64,000 bases of DNA from NCBI GenBank assembly GCA_930367215.1, contig OV884060.1, forward strand, positions 204,107,253 through 204,171,252. Direction: 5' to 3'. The number at the start of each line of letters is the position of its first letter. The stretch's first letter is position 1. The notes beneath the pieces were generated by a model. That model searched no databases. It had not been told where the DNA came from and was given only the letters and a program-made list of their open reading frames with translations. Position numbers and translations under genes: made by a program. The DNA is from Pollenia angustigena (taxonomy: Eukaryota; Arthropoda; Insecta; Diptera; Polleniidae). Shown in pieces: positions 46,583-60,167 of this stretch.

Positions 46583-47101
46583 TTTAATCCAAATTTTTAA
46601 TATTTTTAATTAGGCTTAAGTTCATCAAATTTAATTTAATTTTCATTAAATTATTTTTATGAAGAAAGGAATTTTACAACATGAACATTTATTAAAATTT
46701 ACTGATAATTTGTCATTCTTGACTCAATCTGGGCTCGAACCCAGGCGTTTTTACGGACAGGTTACCCTGACATGTTTCGATTGCAACCACTCAATCTCCT
46801 CAGAGGGTTTGCCGTTTAACACTCGCAGCCATCGACGACTGCTGACGTCATTAGTCAAACATCAATCCTTAAACCAAATTGTATTTAACCTTTGGTAGAT
46901 CGAAATTTGCTTTGAATGATTATCTATTTAATTTATTTTACATGTTCTTCCTTTACTTCTGTTGAGTCAAAAATGAAAAATTATCAGTAAATTTTAATAA
47001 ATTTTCATGTTGTAAAATTCCTTTCTTCATAAAAATAATTTAATGAAAATTAAATTTGATGAACTTAAGCCTAATTAAAAATATTAAAAATTTGGATTAA
47101 A
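46583..47101. repeat. Foldback with ~140-bp arms and a tRNA-like centre
   Basis: Arms 46583-46724 and 46966-47101 are inverted copies ('ttaatccaaatttttaat' against 'attaaaaatttggattaa'). The centre on the minus strand reads GATTGAGTGGTT, then CCTGGGTTCGAGCCCAG, a good B box in a stem, about 75 bases apart. It resembles a decayed type-II tRNA or a tRNA-derived SINE head. Confidence 0.5.
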
Positions 47102-47217
47102 TTGAAAATAAATAAAAACATTTTCTTATTAAAAAAGTATTGGCAAACCATTTTTTAAACTTTAATTTGTAGCGTTGGCAAACTGTTTTGGTTTATTCTG
47201 TAAAAGTGCATTCCCAT

Positions 47218-48779
47218 TAGTGCTGGGAAACTATCGATATTATCGATAGTCTTAAAATATCGAAAATATCGATAGGAAAAATTTCGATATCGATATTATT
47301 GTTAAAAATATAGCTATGAAAAGAATGTTTACCTGCTAATATAAAAAGCAGGTGGTATCGATAGCTCAGCCATGCTTCTCGCTAATTAGAGACGTCTTTG
47401 TCAAAATTTGTATATGTTCACATGAGGCCTGAAATGTCAAATGTTTAAAAAAAAAATATGTATGTATTTGAGGAAAAGTCCTCTAGACCGATTACCTTTT
47501 TTGTGGAGAAGCAAAACCAATTAAAAAAATTGTCTAAAGTTGCCAATAAAATACTTTATAGTCCCTGCTAGTTCGATTCCTTCAGAAAGGTGCTGTCTAA
47601 TATGAATGATATTATGTTTAACCGTTTAGTTTAGTTCTATTTATTTACTTATTGTTTTTTTTTTTAATAAAATGTTATGTTATTGGGTTTCTTTTCAAAT
47701 AAATCTTTACGTAATAAATTGGTTCCTATGCCATATATGTACCTGTATGTTGCAAATAGAATCAAGTTCTTAATCGGACCTTATTTCGTTGTTTTATTCA
47801 GGTATTGAAATTAATTTCAGTTATTATACAAATGTAATCTATATATATAAAACAGGATATAAAACAGGATGTGTGTATGTATGTATGTATGTATGTATCT
47901 ACATATGTATGTATGTAACGTATGGAATTCAAAACGGCTCGACCGATTTTGATGAAATTTTCAGGGAATCTTCAGAATATGTAGGCGGGTGACACTGTGA
48001 AGTCTGATTTTTGATTTTCGGTCTGCGGGCGGAGGGGCGTGGCAAAATCCAATTTTCATATTGCACCACCAATGACATCTTTATAATTGTGACGATTTTT
48101 TCTTTAAAATGATCGCCATGGTCCAACTTAGATTTATACAAAAAGAAAAGTTTGCCCCGCCCACTTTTACGGCCACTTTTTTCGAATTACCTAAGATCAG
48201 AAAACGGCTCCATCGATTTGACAAATTTTTCTTACAAATGTTCGGATTTAAGTTTTCATCGAAAGAAAAATTTACCACGCCCACTTTTACGCCCACTTTT
48301 TCTATTAAGCGCATAACTTGAGAACGGCTTGACCGATTTGGACAATTTTTTCTTCAAAATCATCGCCATGGTCCAACTTAGGTTTTTACGGAAAGAAAAT
48401 GTTGCCCCGCCCACTTTAACGCCCACTTTTGTCGATTTACCTAAAATCAGAAAACAGCTCCATCGATTTGACTAATTTTTCTTTCAAATGTTCGTATCTT
48501 TTTAACGGATTTTAAAAATCGAACTCAAAAATTTCTCCTAATTTGGACAGGGCAACGTGTGTCAGGTCAGCTAGGACATAATAAAAACAAAAACACAATT
48601 TTTCAAAAACTGTCATATTATTTCAAAGCAACGAACTGTAGATGGATAAAAAGTTAGTTAAAAGTTCTCCTTATCAAATACAAATATTCAGTCGATAGTA
48701 ATATCGATATTATCGATAGTGAAATTTGAACTATCGATAAATATCGATAGAAGAAAATATCGATAGTATCCCAGCACTA
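47218..48779. mobile_element. hAT-type non-autonomous element 3 (1.56 kb)
   Basis: Ends TAGTGCTGGGAAACTATCG / CGATAGTATCCCAGCACTA. Perfect 8-bp duplication ATTCCCAT (47210-47217 and 48780-48787). Subterminal 'atatcgatag' motifs at both ends. Interrupted by the Helitron-like insert. Confidence 0.85.
47838..48574 (+). mobile_element. Helitron-like insert
   Basis: Begins TCTATATATATAAAACAGG after an A, then a (TATG)n tract, and ends GGTCAGCTAG (CTRR rule). Internal sequence repeats the lines 'cggctcgaccgatttt' and 'cccgcccacttttacg'. The base after CTAG is G rather than T, and a clear 3' hairpin is missing, so the class is tentative. Confidence 0.4.
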
Positions 48780-48842
48780 ATTCCCATTGCTTAAATTTTT
48801 TACGGTGGACAACTTCTGCCTGGAAAAACATTTAGGCCCTAA

Positions 48843-49100
48843 ATTTGTAAAACGCAACGCAATGTTTAAAATAACATTGAAAGCAAAAACAATTTCAAAA
48901 ATGTGTCCAAATTTTGTTGTTGCTTTCTATAGAAATACATATTGCGTTTTAAAATTATCATAGCCACAAGATATGCAGCGTTTAAAATTTAAAAATTCAA
49001 TATACATTTCTATAGAAAACAACAACAAAATTATGAAATATTTTCGATTTTGGTTTTGCTTTCAATATAATTTTTGGCGTTGCGTTTGCAACTGCTTCCA
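48843..49100. repeat. Palindromic repeat
   Basis: Inverted arms 'aaaacgcaacgcaa..cattgaaagcaaaa' and 'ttttgctttcaat..ggcgttgcgttt', with a second inner pair around 'ttctatagaaata'. MITE-like; no target duplication assigned. Confidence 0.5.
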
Positions 49101-52100
49101 TTTTTGGCATTAAATATCTACTTCCTATTTTGACTAATTTTCTTATATCAAAATTAGATTAATAGTATATTTACAATTTTTGGCGATTATTAATTAATTT
49201 TCCATTTTCCTTTTTTTGTTTTAAATTTCTTTATCACTTTTTAAACTTCCATTTTTGTTGGGTTTGTTTTATCATATGGTCTACTGTAGATTAAAAATTA
49301 AATTTTGCGATTTTTTTACTTTTTACAATTTTTATTATCTTTCTGCTTTTTATTTATAAGATTTTTTTTTTTTTTTGATTTCATTAAAATCGATTTTTTA
49401 CAAATTAATCATTTTCTTGTGTTAATGTTAATGTTAAGTTTACATTTTTGATATTTTTAAATTTGTGTTTTTAGTGTTTTTTGTTCTGATTTTATTTTAA
49501 CTATTCTCTTTTTTTTTTGTTTGTTTTAAATTTACATTTTTAAATCATTAGTAAAATTAGAAAGAAATGAAAATCGAACATATTTTTAATCTATATAAAA
49601 ACCACTGAATAGACAACATTGTTCTGCATGATTATAAACGTAAAAGTAATATACATACATTTTTTTCAAACAATAATATTACTCATACGTCAAGACATTC
49701 ATTAGCAAGTGTCTTTAATAACAAGATTTTTATTATACCCTCCACCACAATTAGTTGTGAAGAGGGTATATTAAGTTTGTCATTCCGTGTGAAACTTTTT
49801 TATTATTCATCTCAGACCCCATAAAGTATATATATTCTGGGTCCTTGAGTAATTCTAAGTCGATTTAGCCATGTCCGTCTGTCTGTTGAAAACACGCTCA
49901 CTTTCGAACAACTCAAAAAAAATGAACAAACTGTGGTGTCGATTTTTTTGTTGTGAGTGTAATTTGAGTTTTTTTTTTAATTTTTAAGGTTTTAGATAGC
50001 TTTGAATTTTATATTGAAAAGAATGAAAATTTTGTAAGGAAAATTTTCATTATTGAAATAAATTTTGTAAAAAAAAATACGAACGGAAAAAAATAATAAA
50101 TTTTATTAATTTTTTTTTAAATTTGTGTATATTATCAAAATACTTAATTAACTTTGAGATTGGGAGCAAAATTAATATCCTTTGGGTTTTGAATATCAAT
50201 TATATTCTGGATTCGCATATGAAGGGCAAGATTATGCCGGTTTCCTAAATTTTTGTGTGATGTTGGAGAATTTTATCATCGATCAATTCCATTAATTATC
50301 AACAACCAAGAAATAAGTTACCAAGGAGAAAAGGTTTGAGTTCATATTGGGGAATAATTGAGGTGATAAGAGTATGTGCCTTAATAATAAAATGGACAAT
50401 TTAAAAATACTATTTACATATTACTAAACTATTAAGAGTCCTGCAATCATTTGTACTTTTAAGTTTTAATAACCTAAATATAAAGGAAACTTTATTCTTG
50501 TTCTAATTAATTTTACTTAACTAAAATCCGTAAATAATTAATCAAAATATTAAACTAACACTCTTAATTTACCTTTAATCTTCTTTAATAAAGTTTGGTA
50601 ATAAACCATAATTTATTCATAAAACATTTTATCACTATCAACCTACTTTAACTTATATTATTAACTTCACTTATGTAATTAAATCATTCTTTTGATTAAT
50701 TTTCTAATTTTAAACCCATTTCATTATAATTGAATTCTCATATTTTTTCCTAATATACCATGTAAAAATAAAATATGGTCACCTTAAGTTTGATTTTTGT
50801 TTGTTTAAAAACAAATTTAATTGAGTGGTTTTACCTCTATTTTTTTTTTACTTTTATACCGAAATATATTAAAATGCATTTAGAGATATAAAAATTTTAT
50901 AATTAAAATATCTCTCATTTACATACACTTATAATTAATTTTAAATATTTAAAAGGAAATTTCTCAGCCGTCTACGAGCGCTTGCAGACATCGTGGGATT
51001 CAATGTGTATGTAAGTTGTAAAATATATTTGTTTTTGGTTTAATACACTCCTTTCATTAAAACATGAATATCTTCAAATTTTAAAAAGAAATCGAAAAGC
51101 TTTTTTTTTATGTTGAGTAATTTTCATAGGGATGTTTAGTTACATTATTTTCATTATATTAGAGTGACCATATAGTATTTATATTCTTATTAGAAATTTT
51201 GTACTTATGATATTAAATTTTTATTTCTTTTCTAATTTCATCATAAGAACGCCATTAATAAATTGTGTTTTGTTAAATTGAAATTTCATAAAATGAAAAA
51301 TTAAATATCTTTTATTTGTCATTTTTATGAACGGTGATGTCGGTTAGGTAGTTTGAGTATATTTTTATGCGCTGGCATTTAAATTTTGTTATTTTGCCGG
51401 TAAGGAGGGTGGGTTAGAATAGGAATGGGGCGTTACACCTTAAACCATTCCCGATTTATCATCAACAATATTCCGTAACTTTACTAAATAATATCACTAG
51501 TTTGAATTAAGCTACCTAAAGTAAAATTCCTAGTAGCGAGTTATCATAATTTTACAAGGGACAAGAACACACCCCAACGACGAGCATAGCCGGTATAATA
51601 GGTAGCCCCGTCCCTTAAAAGTCTGCATTGCACAGTGAAATCGTTACAAAACTTGGTGCCAAATTGCTTGTAGTTATCCTAACGTTTTAACGTTTTGCTT
51701 TTTCATTCGTTGTTTAATTATGTTATTGTTTTCAATATCAAAAAAGCACATGTCGTCAACATGACATGAATCATTTGAACGCCAATTCCTATTCAAAGAA
51801 GAAAAAGGAAGAATCTTGTCAATAAGACATGAGCCGTATGAACTCAGACTAAGGAAATACGTTCTCTTGAAAAGTATTATATTTTTCTATTCTAACAAAA
51901 AAAAATTATAAACAAATGAAATGTTAAAGAAAAACCTTATATTAATAAGAGATAAAATATTTATTTTCTAGTCTTTAAGGGGATAAATAAATATAGAAAC
52001 ATAATTTTGCTTCTGTTCACATCTGTTAAAATTATTTAAATTTTCAATTGATGTATATTAACAAATTTTCACGAAACAATACAACTGTTAGTCTAGATTC

Positions 52101-52740
52101 ACACGCTTCCACTTTGCTGCTCAATTTCTTTATAAGTTCCTTTTAAAGTTGCTGCAATGATCACACGTAGACATATGCTTTAACTTGTTTCCTTCTATTA
52201 ACATTAACCCTATGGTTAAGGTAAACGACTATTTTTTATAGTCCGGGGAATAAAGCCAAAAAAAATGTTAAACTTTGGAAAAATTAAGAAAAACCTGAAG
52301 CGCGAAAATCTGCAGCAAGTTTCCTTTTGTGGATCTAAGCAATTTCCCAAAATCAATACATGCGCGGCTAAATAAATAACGCGGGGGCAAGAAAAATGGG
52401 GTTTCGTAATAATCTCGGTAAAGGCAACATTTTTCAAAAAATTTATCTTAAAACCTTTCACCGTGGTTCGCATACTATACGGGGTGATTCTATTCTAGAC
52501 AACTTTTAACATCAATTTTTAAATCACACTATTTGATACTTTTTTGATGACAATTTAAAGCAAAATATCTACATATATTTTATAATAATATAATTTTATT
52601 AGACGTAAGCTTGAATATAAATTTGTTGCGCACTTCGAAGCATTAAGATTCATAGATTTGGCGCGAACAAAAAATTCATTGCATGTTGCACCCGTCATGG
52701 CTTAAAGAGCAAATTTCTTATTATTGGATTATATTTCTCT
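49101..52740 (-). other. AT-rich intronic stretch
   Basis: No exon or complete element recognised. 49733-49900 resembles the head of repeat R2 (tataccctccaccacaatta). 51350-51660 is less AT-rich and ends 'aaaacttggtgccaaattgc', vaguely like a retroelement leader, but no second LTR or coding sequence was found. Confidence 0.4.
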
Positions 52741-52839
52741 ACACAGAAAACAAATTGGTTAGGAAACGGTTGCAGTAATAAAATATTGATCAAGTAACAT
52801 AATTTATTATTGCAACTATTAAAAATGTATAGTTCTAAC

Positions 52840-54954
52840 TAGGGATATCGATCGAATAGTATTCGACCGGTTTTAACCGGTTATTTTAGTTTTGCCCAAA
52901 TCGAATAGTTTAAAATGTCTATTTTTCGAATATCGAATAAACCGGTTATTTTGGTAAAATAATCCGGTTATTTTTGTTATGTGTAATTTGTATACATTTT
53001 CCGTACTTTTATTAAAAATTTACCCGTAATTAAAGTGTTTTTCTACTTGAATATTGGGTAAACTTGAACTTTTTATAAAGAATGTCAAAAGTGTAACAAA
53101 AGGAAAAAAAAAACATTATGAGCAATGTAAATAAAAATCGCTTATAAAAGCGTGTGTTCTTGTAAAAAAAAAAAAAACAAAAACAATTCAAAATACTACA
53201 AAATATATTCAGCTTAAAAAGTAATTAGCAATTTGACAGTATTCTAAATACTATGTATATATATATTTATCAATTTATCATCTCAGTGATATATCGAAGC
53301 TATTGTGGTTAAAGGGCCCTCAAATGATAAGTTGCAAAAGTTCTTCAACGTCACGACTAAATAATAACCTTTAATTAGTCCACAAGCTTGACATAAATAA
53401 ACGCCAAGTAAAACTTAACTCTTCTCTAAGTAGATTTTTTTAGAGTCTGCAAATAATACTTTACCAAAATATGCTGCCAATAAAGAATGAAAAACTCTTA
53501 CAGCCATACCTAAACAAGAGCACAAAACGTATTCTAGCTGTCAAAAATTCTCATGCCAATACAATTTGTATGAAGCATCCCTAAATAGCGCGGCGTCAAC
53601 GCTTTACAAAGATCGGATTTTGACAGCGCGTTTAATAGTGAAGTTGGCTGCTTTGTTAATAAATAATGTAAATTTAGCTATTTTTTTGTCAATCTATCGG
53701 GTTTTTCTCTTATTTGTATTTCTATTATGTGCGTTTTATTAATCAAATAAGTTAACACTAATGTTTGGGGCACAACGTTGATGCTCTTGTTTGGGTATGG
53801 CATATCAGCGTAAGCGGATGAAAACGTCCCAACTTCCTTATTGTGTTTTTTTCTGTCTTTTCCTTAGAAAGCTGCTCTTTTAACATTTTTTGTTTTGATT
53901 ACGCATTTTGTGTTGAAAGAAGCGGTCTGTTTTTACACATTGCCACTTCACCACCAAAAAACGTTTTCTTTCTCTTTCTTCGAAAGCTTCCCTCGCAAAT
54001 TATTTAGGCATTTTTCATACGTCACTTTTTTCATCTCTGTATGCTTTGTGGTACGGCTGTTAAGTAGTTCTAGCATTACTTCATACTAAAAACTACAACA
54101 TTGCGACGAAATCAACGATGTGGAAAAATTCTTAAGTTTTATTTATTTTAAATTACCAAGAACTTAAAGAAAAATTTAAGGAATCAAACAGTCTCATGAA
54201 GGCTTTAAATTGTGATCGACGAATTGACAGATATTTCATACAAAAAGCATATTCATATTACTATTCGTTTTTAAACTGCTGAAATAAAATAATTTAAAAT
54301 ATATAATCCTGGATAAGAGGTTTTGTTTGCAACTTTTCAAAAATATGTTTGAAGTCTACTGATTCATATAGACATGCTTAACCACCATCAATTAAAACAT
54401 ATTTAAAATGAATTTGGGGGAATATCTCAAATAATAAATTTATTAAATTCCTATAATTTCTTAAAACCAAAGTGTTTCAAAACTTCTACAGCTATGTTCA
54501 CACCTATTAAATATTTGATGTCTTACACGTCACCAAATATTTATTTGCTTTTGCAAAACGTTAGGCTAGTGCAAACATTATTTAATAGTTTCTAAATTAC
54601 ATTTTACAATTATCATCTTGGGAATAAAGTTTAGTAAATAAACAGAAATTATTTAAAATAAAGCCAAAGTTTGATCAATTTACTGGTCACGCTTTTTTGG
54701 ATTTTATTGTCAAATATTTGTTACGTCTGAACAAACCTGTATTTTATTGGTTCCTTACTTTCGTGAGTTGCTTTGTTTTTATTTTAATTAAGTTTTTATT
54801 ACAAAATCTGATTTAATTTTTGTGAATTCGAATTAAAACCGGTTAACCGGTTAGTTTTAAAATGCTTAACCGAAAACCGGGTTTTTCAAAATAGCAACTA
54901 TTCGGAATATTCGAAAACCGGTTATTGAAAAAAGTCGAATAATCGATCACCCTA
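52840..54954. mobile_element. hAT-type non-autonomous element 4 (2.1 kb)
   Basis: Ends TAGGGATATCGAT / ATCGATCACCCTA. Perfect 8-bp duplication GTTCTAAC (52832-52839 and 54955-54962). Subterminal 'accggttaaccggtta' and 'tcgaatattcgaa' motifs. Non-coding. Splits the left arm of the giant palindrome. Confidence 0.85.
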
Positions 54955-56173
54955 GTTCTAACTGATTTTTAATTCTCTTGATTATTTAAACGTTATTCTA
55001 ACTGAAATATGATTCCTTCAATTCTTTTATTAGTTATGATAACTAATTTAATTAAGTTCTAAAAATTAGTACATTTGGTTAGAATCACAACCGAATTAAA
55101 TACACGACAATACTGAATATTGGTCATTGCAATTAATAATTTGCTTTCGTCAATAAATTTTGTAATATAAATGTTAATTCATTTATTGCAGCTAATTATT
55201 GATTGTTGGAATAGTTTTAATTCGAGTACATCAAATGAAAATAGTTAAAAGCCCCAATTGCTTACTAAATTTTCTGTCAAAACATTTTATATTTTAAAAA
55301 TATTTTTGCGGTCAAAATCGGAAAGTGTGCAAAAACTTAATAAATAGGGGTAAGTAATTTACGTATTCTTATAAGTATGTACATATACACGTACATATGT
55401 TTGTATGTATTATTTTTTTTATACCCTGCAAATTATATTGGACTGCTTGATCCATTTTGATCCTGTTTTCGTTTTGAAATGATTTCAAAGCTAATCCTCT
55501 GTAGTATACCATGGAGTAGTTTTAAGACTACTCCTTTGTAATGCAAGCTGGGTTATATGGTCCTGACCTAGGACATCGTAATGTTAAATATGCCATGTTT
55601 TTTCTATTAAGTTTACTTTTGGACTAGTCCTTGCCCCTTATGGGCTACATTTGACATGTGTGTAATGACTAGTCGGGTAAAATACAAACATGCATACATG
55701 TATTCATAAGTATGTACCCAGCTAGCATTTTTAATCGAAAAAAATCTCATGAAGAGCGTCGACGAGCGCAATTTTTAATCGAAGAAGATTCCTCGCACGG
55801 GAATATTTGTTACACAAGTTGCCCTTACAACACGTGGAATGCTTAGAATAACTGAGCCACCTAAACAAGAGGATCATGCTTGTTTTAATGAAGAAACTAT
55901 TAACTTTCATACAATTTATACGAAAGAAACCTTAAGATCAGGAATCAAACGCCATCCTGTTGGAAAATCTTATTTGGCAGATCCTTACGTCGGGTTTTTT
56001 TAAATAAAATTGTATTGACAATAAATAAATTTCCATGTTTTAAAAACGCTCATTTTTAGGTAGCTCGGTAATTGTTACATGACTCATGAGGAGAGTCGCT
56101 AAAAGTTCGTTTAAGATTAAAAGACAAGCGTGTCAGAAAATGAATAAAAAAATAATAAATAAACAATTTTAAT

Positions 56174-56853
56174 GTTTTTACACCCACACCACAATAGTGG
56201 AGAGGGTATTATGCATTTGTGCTGATGTGTGTAACGCTTTAAAATAGTGGTCCTAGACCCACCTTAAAGTATACCGATCTACTCAGAATCACTTTCTGAG
56301 TCAAACTTACGATGTCCGTCCGGCTGGCTGGCAGGCTGGCTGGCTGGCTGTCCATGTAACCTTGTGCGCAAAGTACATTTTGGAGTTAATTTGATAAAAT
56401 TTGGGTCATAGGTTCTTATTGACACAAGCACCAAGCCTATTGAAAATGGGCCGAATCGTAGGACCACGAGGGAAGATAGGCGGAAATTTCTTCCTCTCAG
56501 AAACTATCAAACCGATTTTATTGAATTTTAAAACATAGATATAACCATATCTATATCGACACAAGATGTATACATTTAAAAAAAAATCGGACCACGAGGG
56601 GAGATGAAATTTAAAACATAGATAGATCCATATCTATAGGGACACGTTAGCTATACAGTTTTTAAAACTTAGGACCACAAGGGTAGGCAGGGGGCAATTT
56701 CTGCCTCTCACAAACTTTCAAACCGATTTTCATGAAGTTTATAAACATAGATAAATCCATATTTACATGGACACATAAGCATGATATGTTTTTAAATACT
56801 GTGGTGTGGGGTATCATATGGTCGGGCTTGACCGACTATAGTTTCTTACTTGT
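56174..56853 (+). repeat. Dispersed repeat family R1, copy 4
   Basis: Same ends as copy 3. It is absent from the matching place in the opposite palindrome arm, so it landed after the palindrome formed (or was lost there). Confidence 0.75.
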
Positions 56854-57262
56854 TATTATTGTTACTCGTCAGATAATCATTAGAAGATTCTTTTAGGAGT
56901 ATGAACATATTGTTTTTATTTTGCTCCGCGTGTACATTGGTCAAATAAATATGTTATACATACATTATATAAAAATCGCTCTGTTTTTAGTGATTTTCAT
57001 AATAATTTACAAATTCAATCACTGTTCGTATTGTGAAACCACACGTTAATTATTCTGTTTTACTTCAGACACTGGAACAAGACGACATTGATGAAAGGAA
57101 TTGCAGCCAAAGATTGTTTTTGCTGGTACATTAAGTGATTATCTGTACCTTTGAAAATCCGTTGGATGATGGGGAAAGCTGTATGCATGTGTTTGAATAA
57201 ATCAAATAATGTAAAAACTATAAATAAAAATACATACTTAAAAATAAATATACCTTTAAAAA

Positions 57263-57477
57263 TGGAGTTTATTGGAATTATTTTGATTTTCTATCTAATA
57301 GTATATCGGGAAAGAGGACCGGTAAAAAAAAAATATATTGATAACGACAATCAAATCTCTTGTTATGAACACCAATTATGTGTTAATTCAGTTGCAGCTA
57401 TTATATATTCGGCTATAAGCACAATTTTGTTTCAAATAATCATACTAACAACTAACAATATCTGTTGTTATGACTGA
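57263..57477 (+). other. Short open frame in left palindrome arm
   Basis: Reads MEFIGIILIFYLI, then CYEHQLCVNSVAAIIYSAIS, a possible two-membrane-segment peptide. The mirror copy at 58643-58446 keeps MEFIGIILVFYLI and CYEHQLFVNSVASIIYSGVS despite an indel. I do not recognise it. It may be chance coding in a non-coding arm. Confidence 0.2.
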
Positions 57478-58445
57478 TAGTGTACTAAAATTCAAATGTT
57501 GCTATCAAAAGTTTTTAGTATTTATAACCGAATTGTGTGATAGTACATGCAACCGACGATATTCCATTGGCGCCAAATTCGGTTGTGATCACAAATCTGT
57601 TTTCGCTGTGTAGTTTTTAATTAAGTTGAATAAAAAATAGATAAAAGTTTGGGATCCTTTCCAGTACTTTGTCAAAAATTTCAAAAGGCAATGCAGTTTT
57701 TCTAAAAATGTCGAATACAAGCAGTTAAGCACTTAACGCAAAACGCAAAAGTTTTCAAACCTACCATTCTAATGATGCAATGTTCGAATGGATAACCGCC
57801 GAGTTAAAGAGCTTAATCCAAACTAAAGCATTTTTTATATTATTTTAATAAAAGTGAAAACAATATAAATTCTGTATAATGAAGTTTCTATATAATGAAG
57901 AGATTTTATGATCCCATGGGAATTCATTATAGGAATGTTCGACTGTATTAACTTTTTATGTTTTTGATTTTTAGTTTGGGGATTTTTGGGATCTATTTTT
58001 TGGGAGCAAGAAAAAGTACCTGGCAGCCCTGGTCGAAGTGAAGTTTTTATCAACGTGATGAGACAACATATTAAAATTGACGTCTACATTGACAACAACT
58101 TATACAATATGGGTGTTTGTTTTTGAAAAGTGAGTAGTGTTTAATGAAATTTCTTTCTTATGGTCAATTTCACAAATTTATTTAAATATGAATACAATGT
58201 TTAAAATTATATTGTCATGTCAAATAAAAATAAAATTATATGAAAAGCAATATTGAAAAATGAATTGATACACAGAGAAAACAGATTCGTGATCACAACC
58301 GAATTTGGCGCCAATCGAATTTCGTCGGTTGCATGTACTATCACACAATTCGGTTACAATTACTGAAAAATTCGTTGCTTAGCATAATAAGTTTGATAGC
58401 AACATTTGAATTTTAGTACACTATTAGTTATGACAACAGATGTTG

Positions 58446-58643
58446 TTAGTTGTAAGTATGATTATTAGAAATCAAAATTATGCTTACACCCGAATATATG
58501 ATAGATGCAACTGAATTAACAAATAATTGGTGTTCATAACAAAAGAGTTGATTGTCTTTATCAATATAGTTTTTTAACCGGTTACATAAACCCTTTTCCC
58601 GATTTATTAGATAGAAAACTAAAATAATTCCAATAAACTCCAT
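58446..58643 (-). other. Mirror copy of the short open frame in right palindrome arm
   Basis: See the left-arm partner at 57263-57477. Similarity persists at protein level on both sides of a frame-shifting indel near RE(K/R)G. Confidence 0.2.
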
Positions 58644-60167
58644 TTTTTGTTAGTATATTTAATTATTAATATTTTTATGTATAGTTTACAAATTATTTAA
58701 TTTTATACAAAAACATAAATGCAGCTTTCCACATCATCCCTTAATGTACCAACAAAAACAATCTTTGGCTTCAGTTCAGTGCAATTTCCTTCATCAATGT
58801 CGTCTTGTTCTAGTGTCTGAAGTAAAACAGAATAATTTACATGAAAAATAACAGTTTAATAACAACAACGATAACTTAGTTCTACAGGAATAATATTACT
58901 CACATATAGAAACGTCGAAAAAATAAATTATGAAGTAATCTTTTATTTGCATAGAATACATGACCTTAATAGGCCCGATTTAGAATTGTCTAAACAAATC
59001 AATAATAATCTTAATTTTTTATTTATTAGTTTTTTATGCATTTACTGACACGCTTGCGTTTTTATCTTGGAATGAACCTTTTGCGGCTCTCCTTATGAGT
59101 CATATAACAATTACTGAGCTACCTAAATAAGAGCCTTTTAAAACATGAAAATTCACTTGTTAATAAAATTTCATTTAAACAAGCCGACGTAAAGATCTGC
59201 CAAATAAGATTTTCCAACAGGATTTCGTATAAATTGTATTAAAAAAAAGCTTGCTGCTCTTGTTTAGGTGGCTCAGTTATATGTGTTAGCATTCCACAAG
59301 TTGTAAGGGAATTCCTACAAGAGTCTCATAAGATTTTTGATGTGCTTTCTGAAAGCCTCATTAGAAAATCTTTACAGAAATCTCAAACGAATTCGCCTAC
59401 GATCAATACACTGTGCAACAAAAAAACAGCCTCAATACTTGCAACGCGAAATGAAACTAGAATATTGATAGAGCAAATCTGCCAAAGGGTTATAAGGCAA
59501 TTTATGTAAAACGGGTTTTTTAACAAATTCAAAAATTTCAAGGCCAGGAATTTCGAACATCCGTTTTACATACATTGCACGAACTTTGGTATTAAATTGG
59601 TTTTGATGCAGAAAATATTCGTGGAACTTTTTAACCCTCTAAAGTGCCGTTTTAGTATACTTTTGATGGGAAATTAAAAAAAAAGGACAAAAATGAGTGT
59701 TTGAGGCTTAATATATCCTAAGAAAAGAATCGCCATACGATTTTATTGCAGATATCTGAAATTATTTTTTAGCTCAGAAGTACATTTAGTATATTTTTTT
59801 TTTGACCTTTACCAAACGCCTTTTCAAAAACATTAGGAGCCCATGTTTCGGGAACCCGAGCTAACTTTTCAAACCCCTTTGGCAGATATTCTCTACCAAT
59901 ATTCTAGTTTCATTTCGCGTTGCAATGTTGAGGCTGGCGGCAATGTCCCGAAATTTTTGCACTGTGATATAAGCGTCTTTCGCTGTGTTGTAGAAGTATC
60001 TCGCAGAGAAATCAGCTTGTGTATCAGTTTCTCCCGTGCGAGGAATCTTTTACGATTAAAAATTGCGCTCGTCGACGATTAATGCCCTTCATGAGATTCC
60101 CAGTAGATTCTTTCGATTGAAAATGCTAGCTGGGTACATATATGTATGTATGTATTTATAAGAAATA

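Noticed and set aside
46730..46860. Functional tRNA gene
   Set aside because: The B box is good, but the acceptor stem and anticodon arm do not form and a decayed copy exists at 24735. Treated as a tRNA-like repeat.
46659..46898. 79-codon open frame, and 44207-44443
   Set aside because: Both lie inside repeat elements and show no recognisable motif. The first overlaps the tRNA-like centre.
51400..51680. LTR-retrotransposon leader with a primer-binding-like 'ttggtgcc'
   Set aside because: No paired LTR, no gag or pol similarity, and no matching tRNA 3' end could be established.
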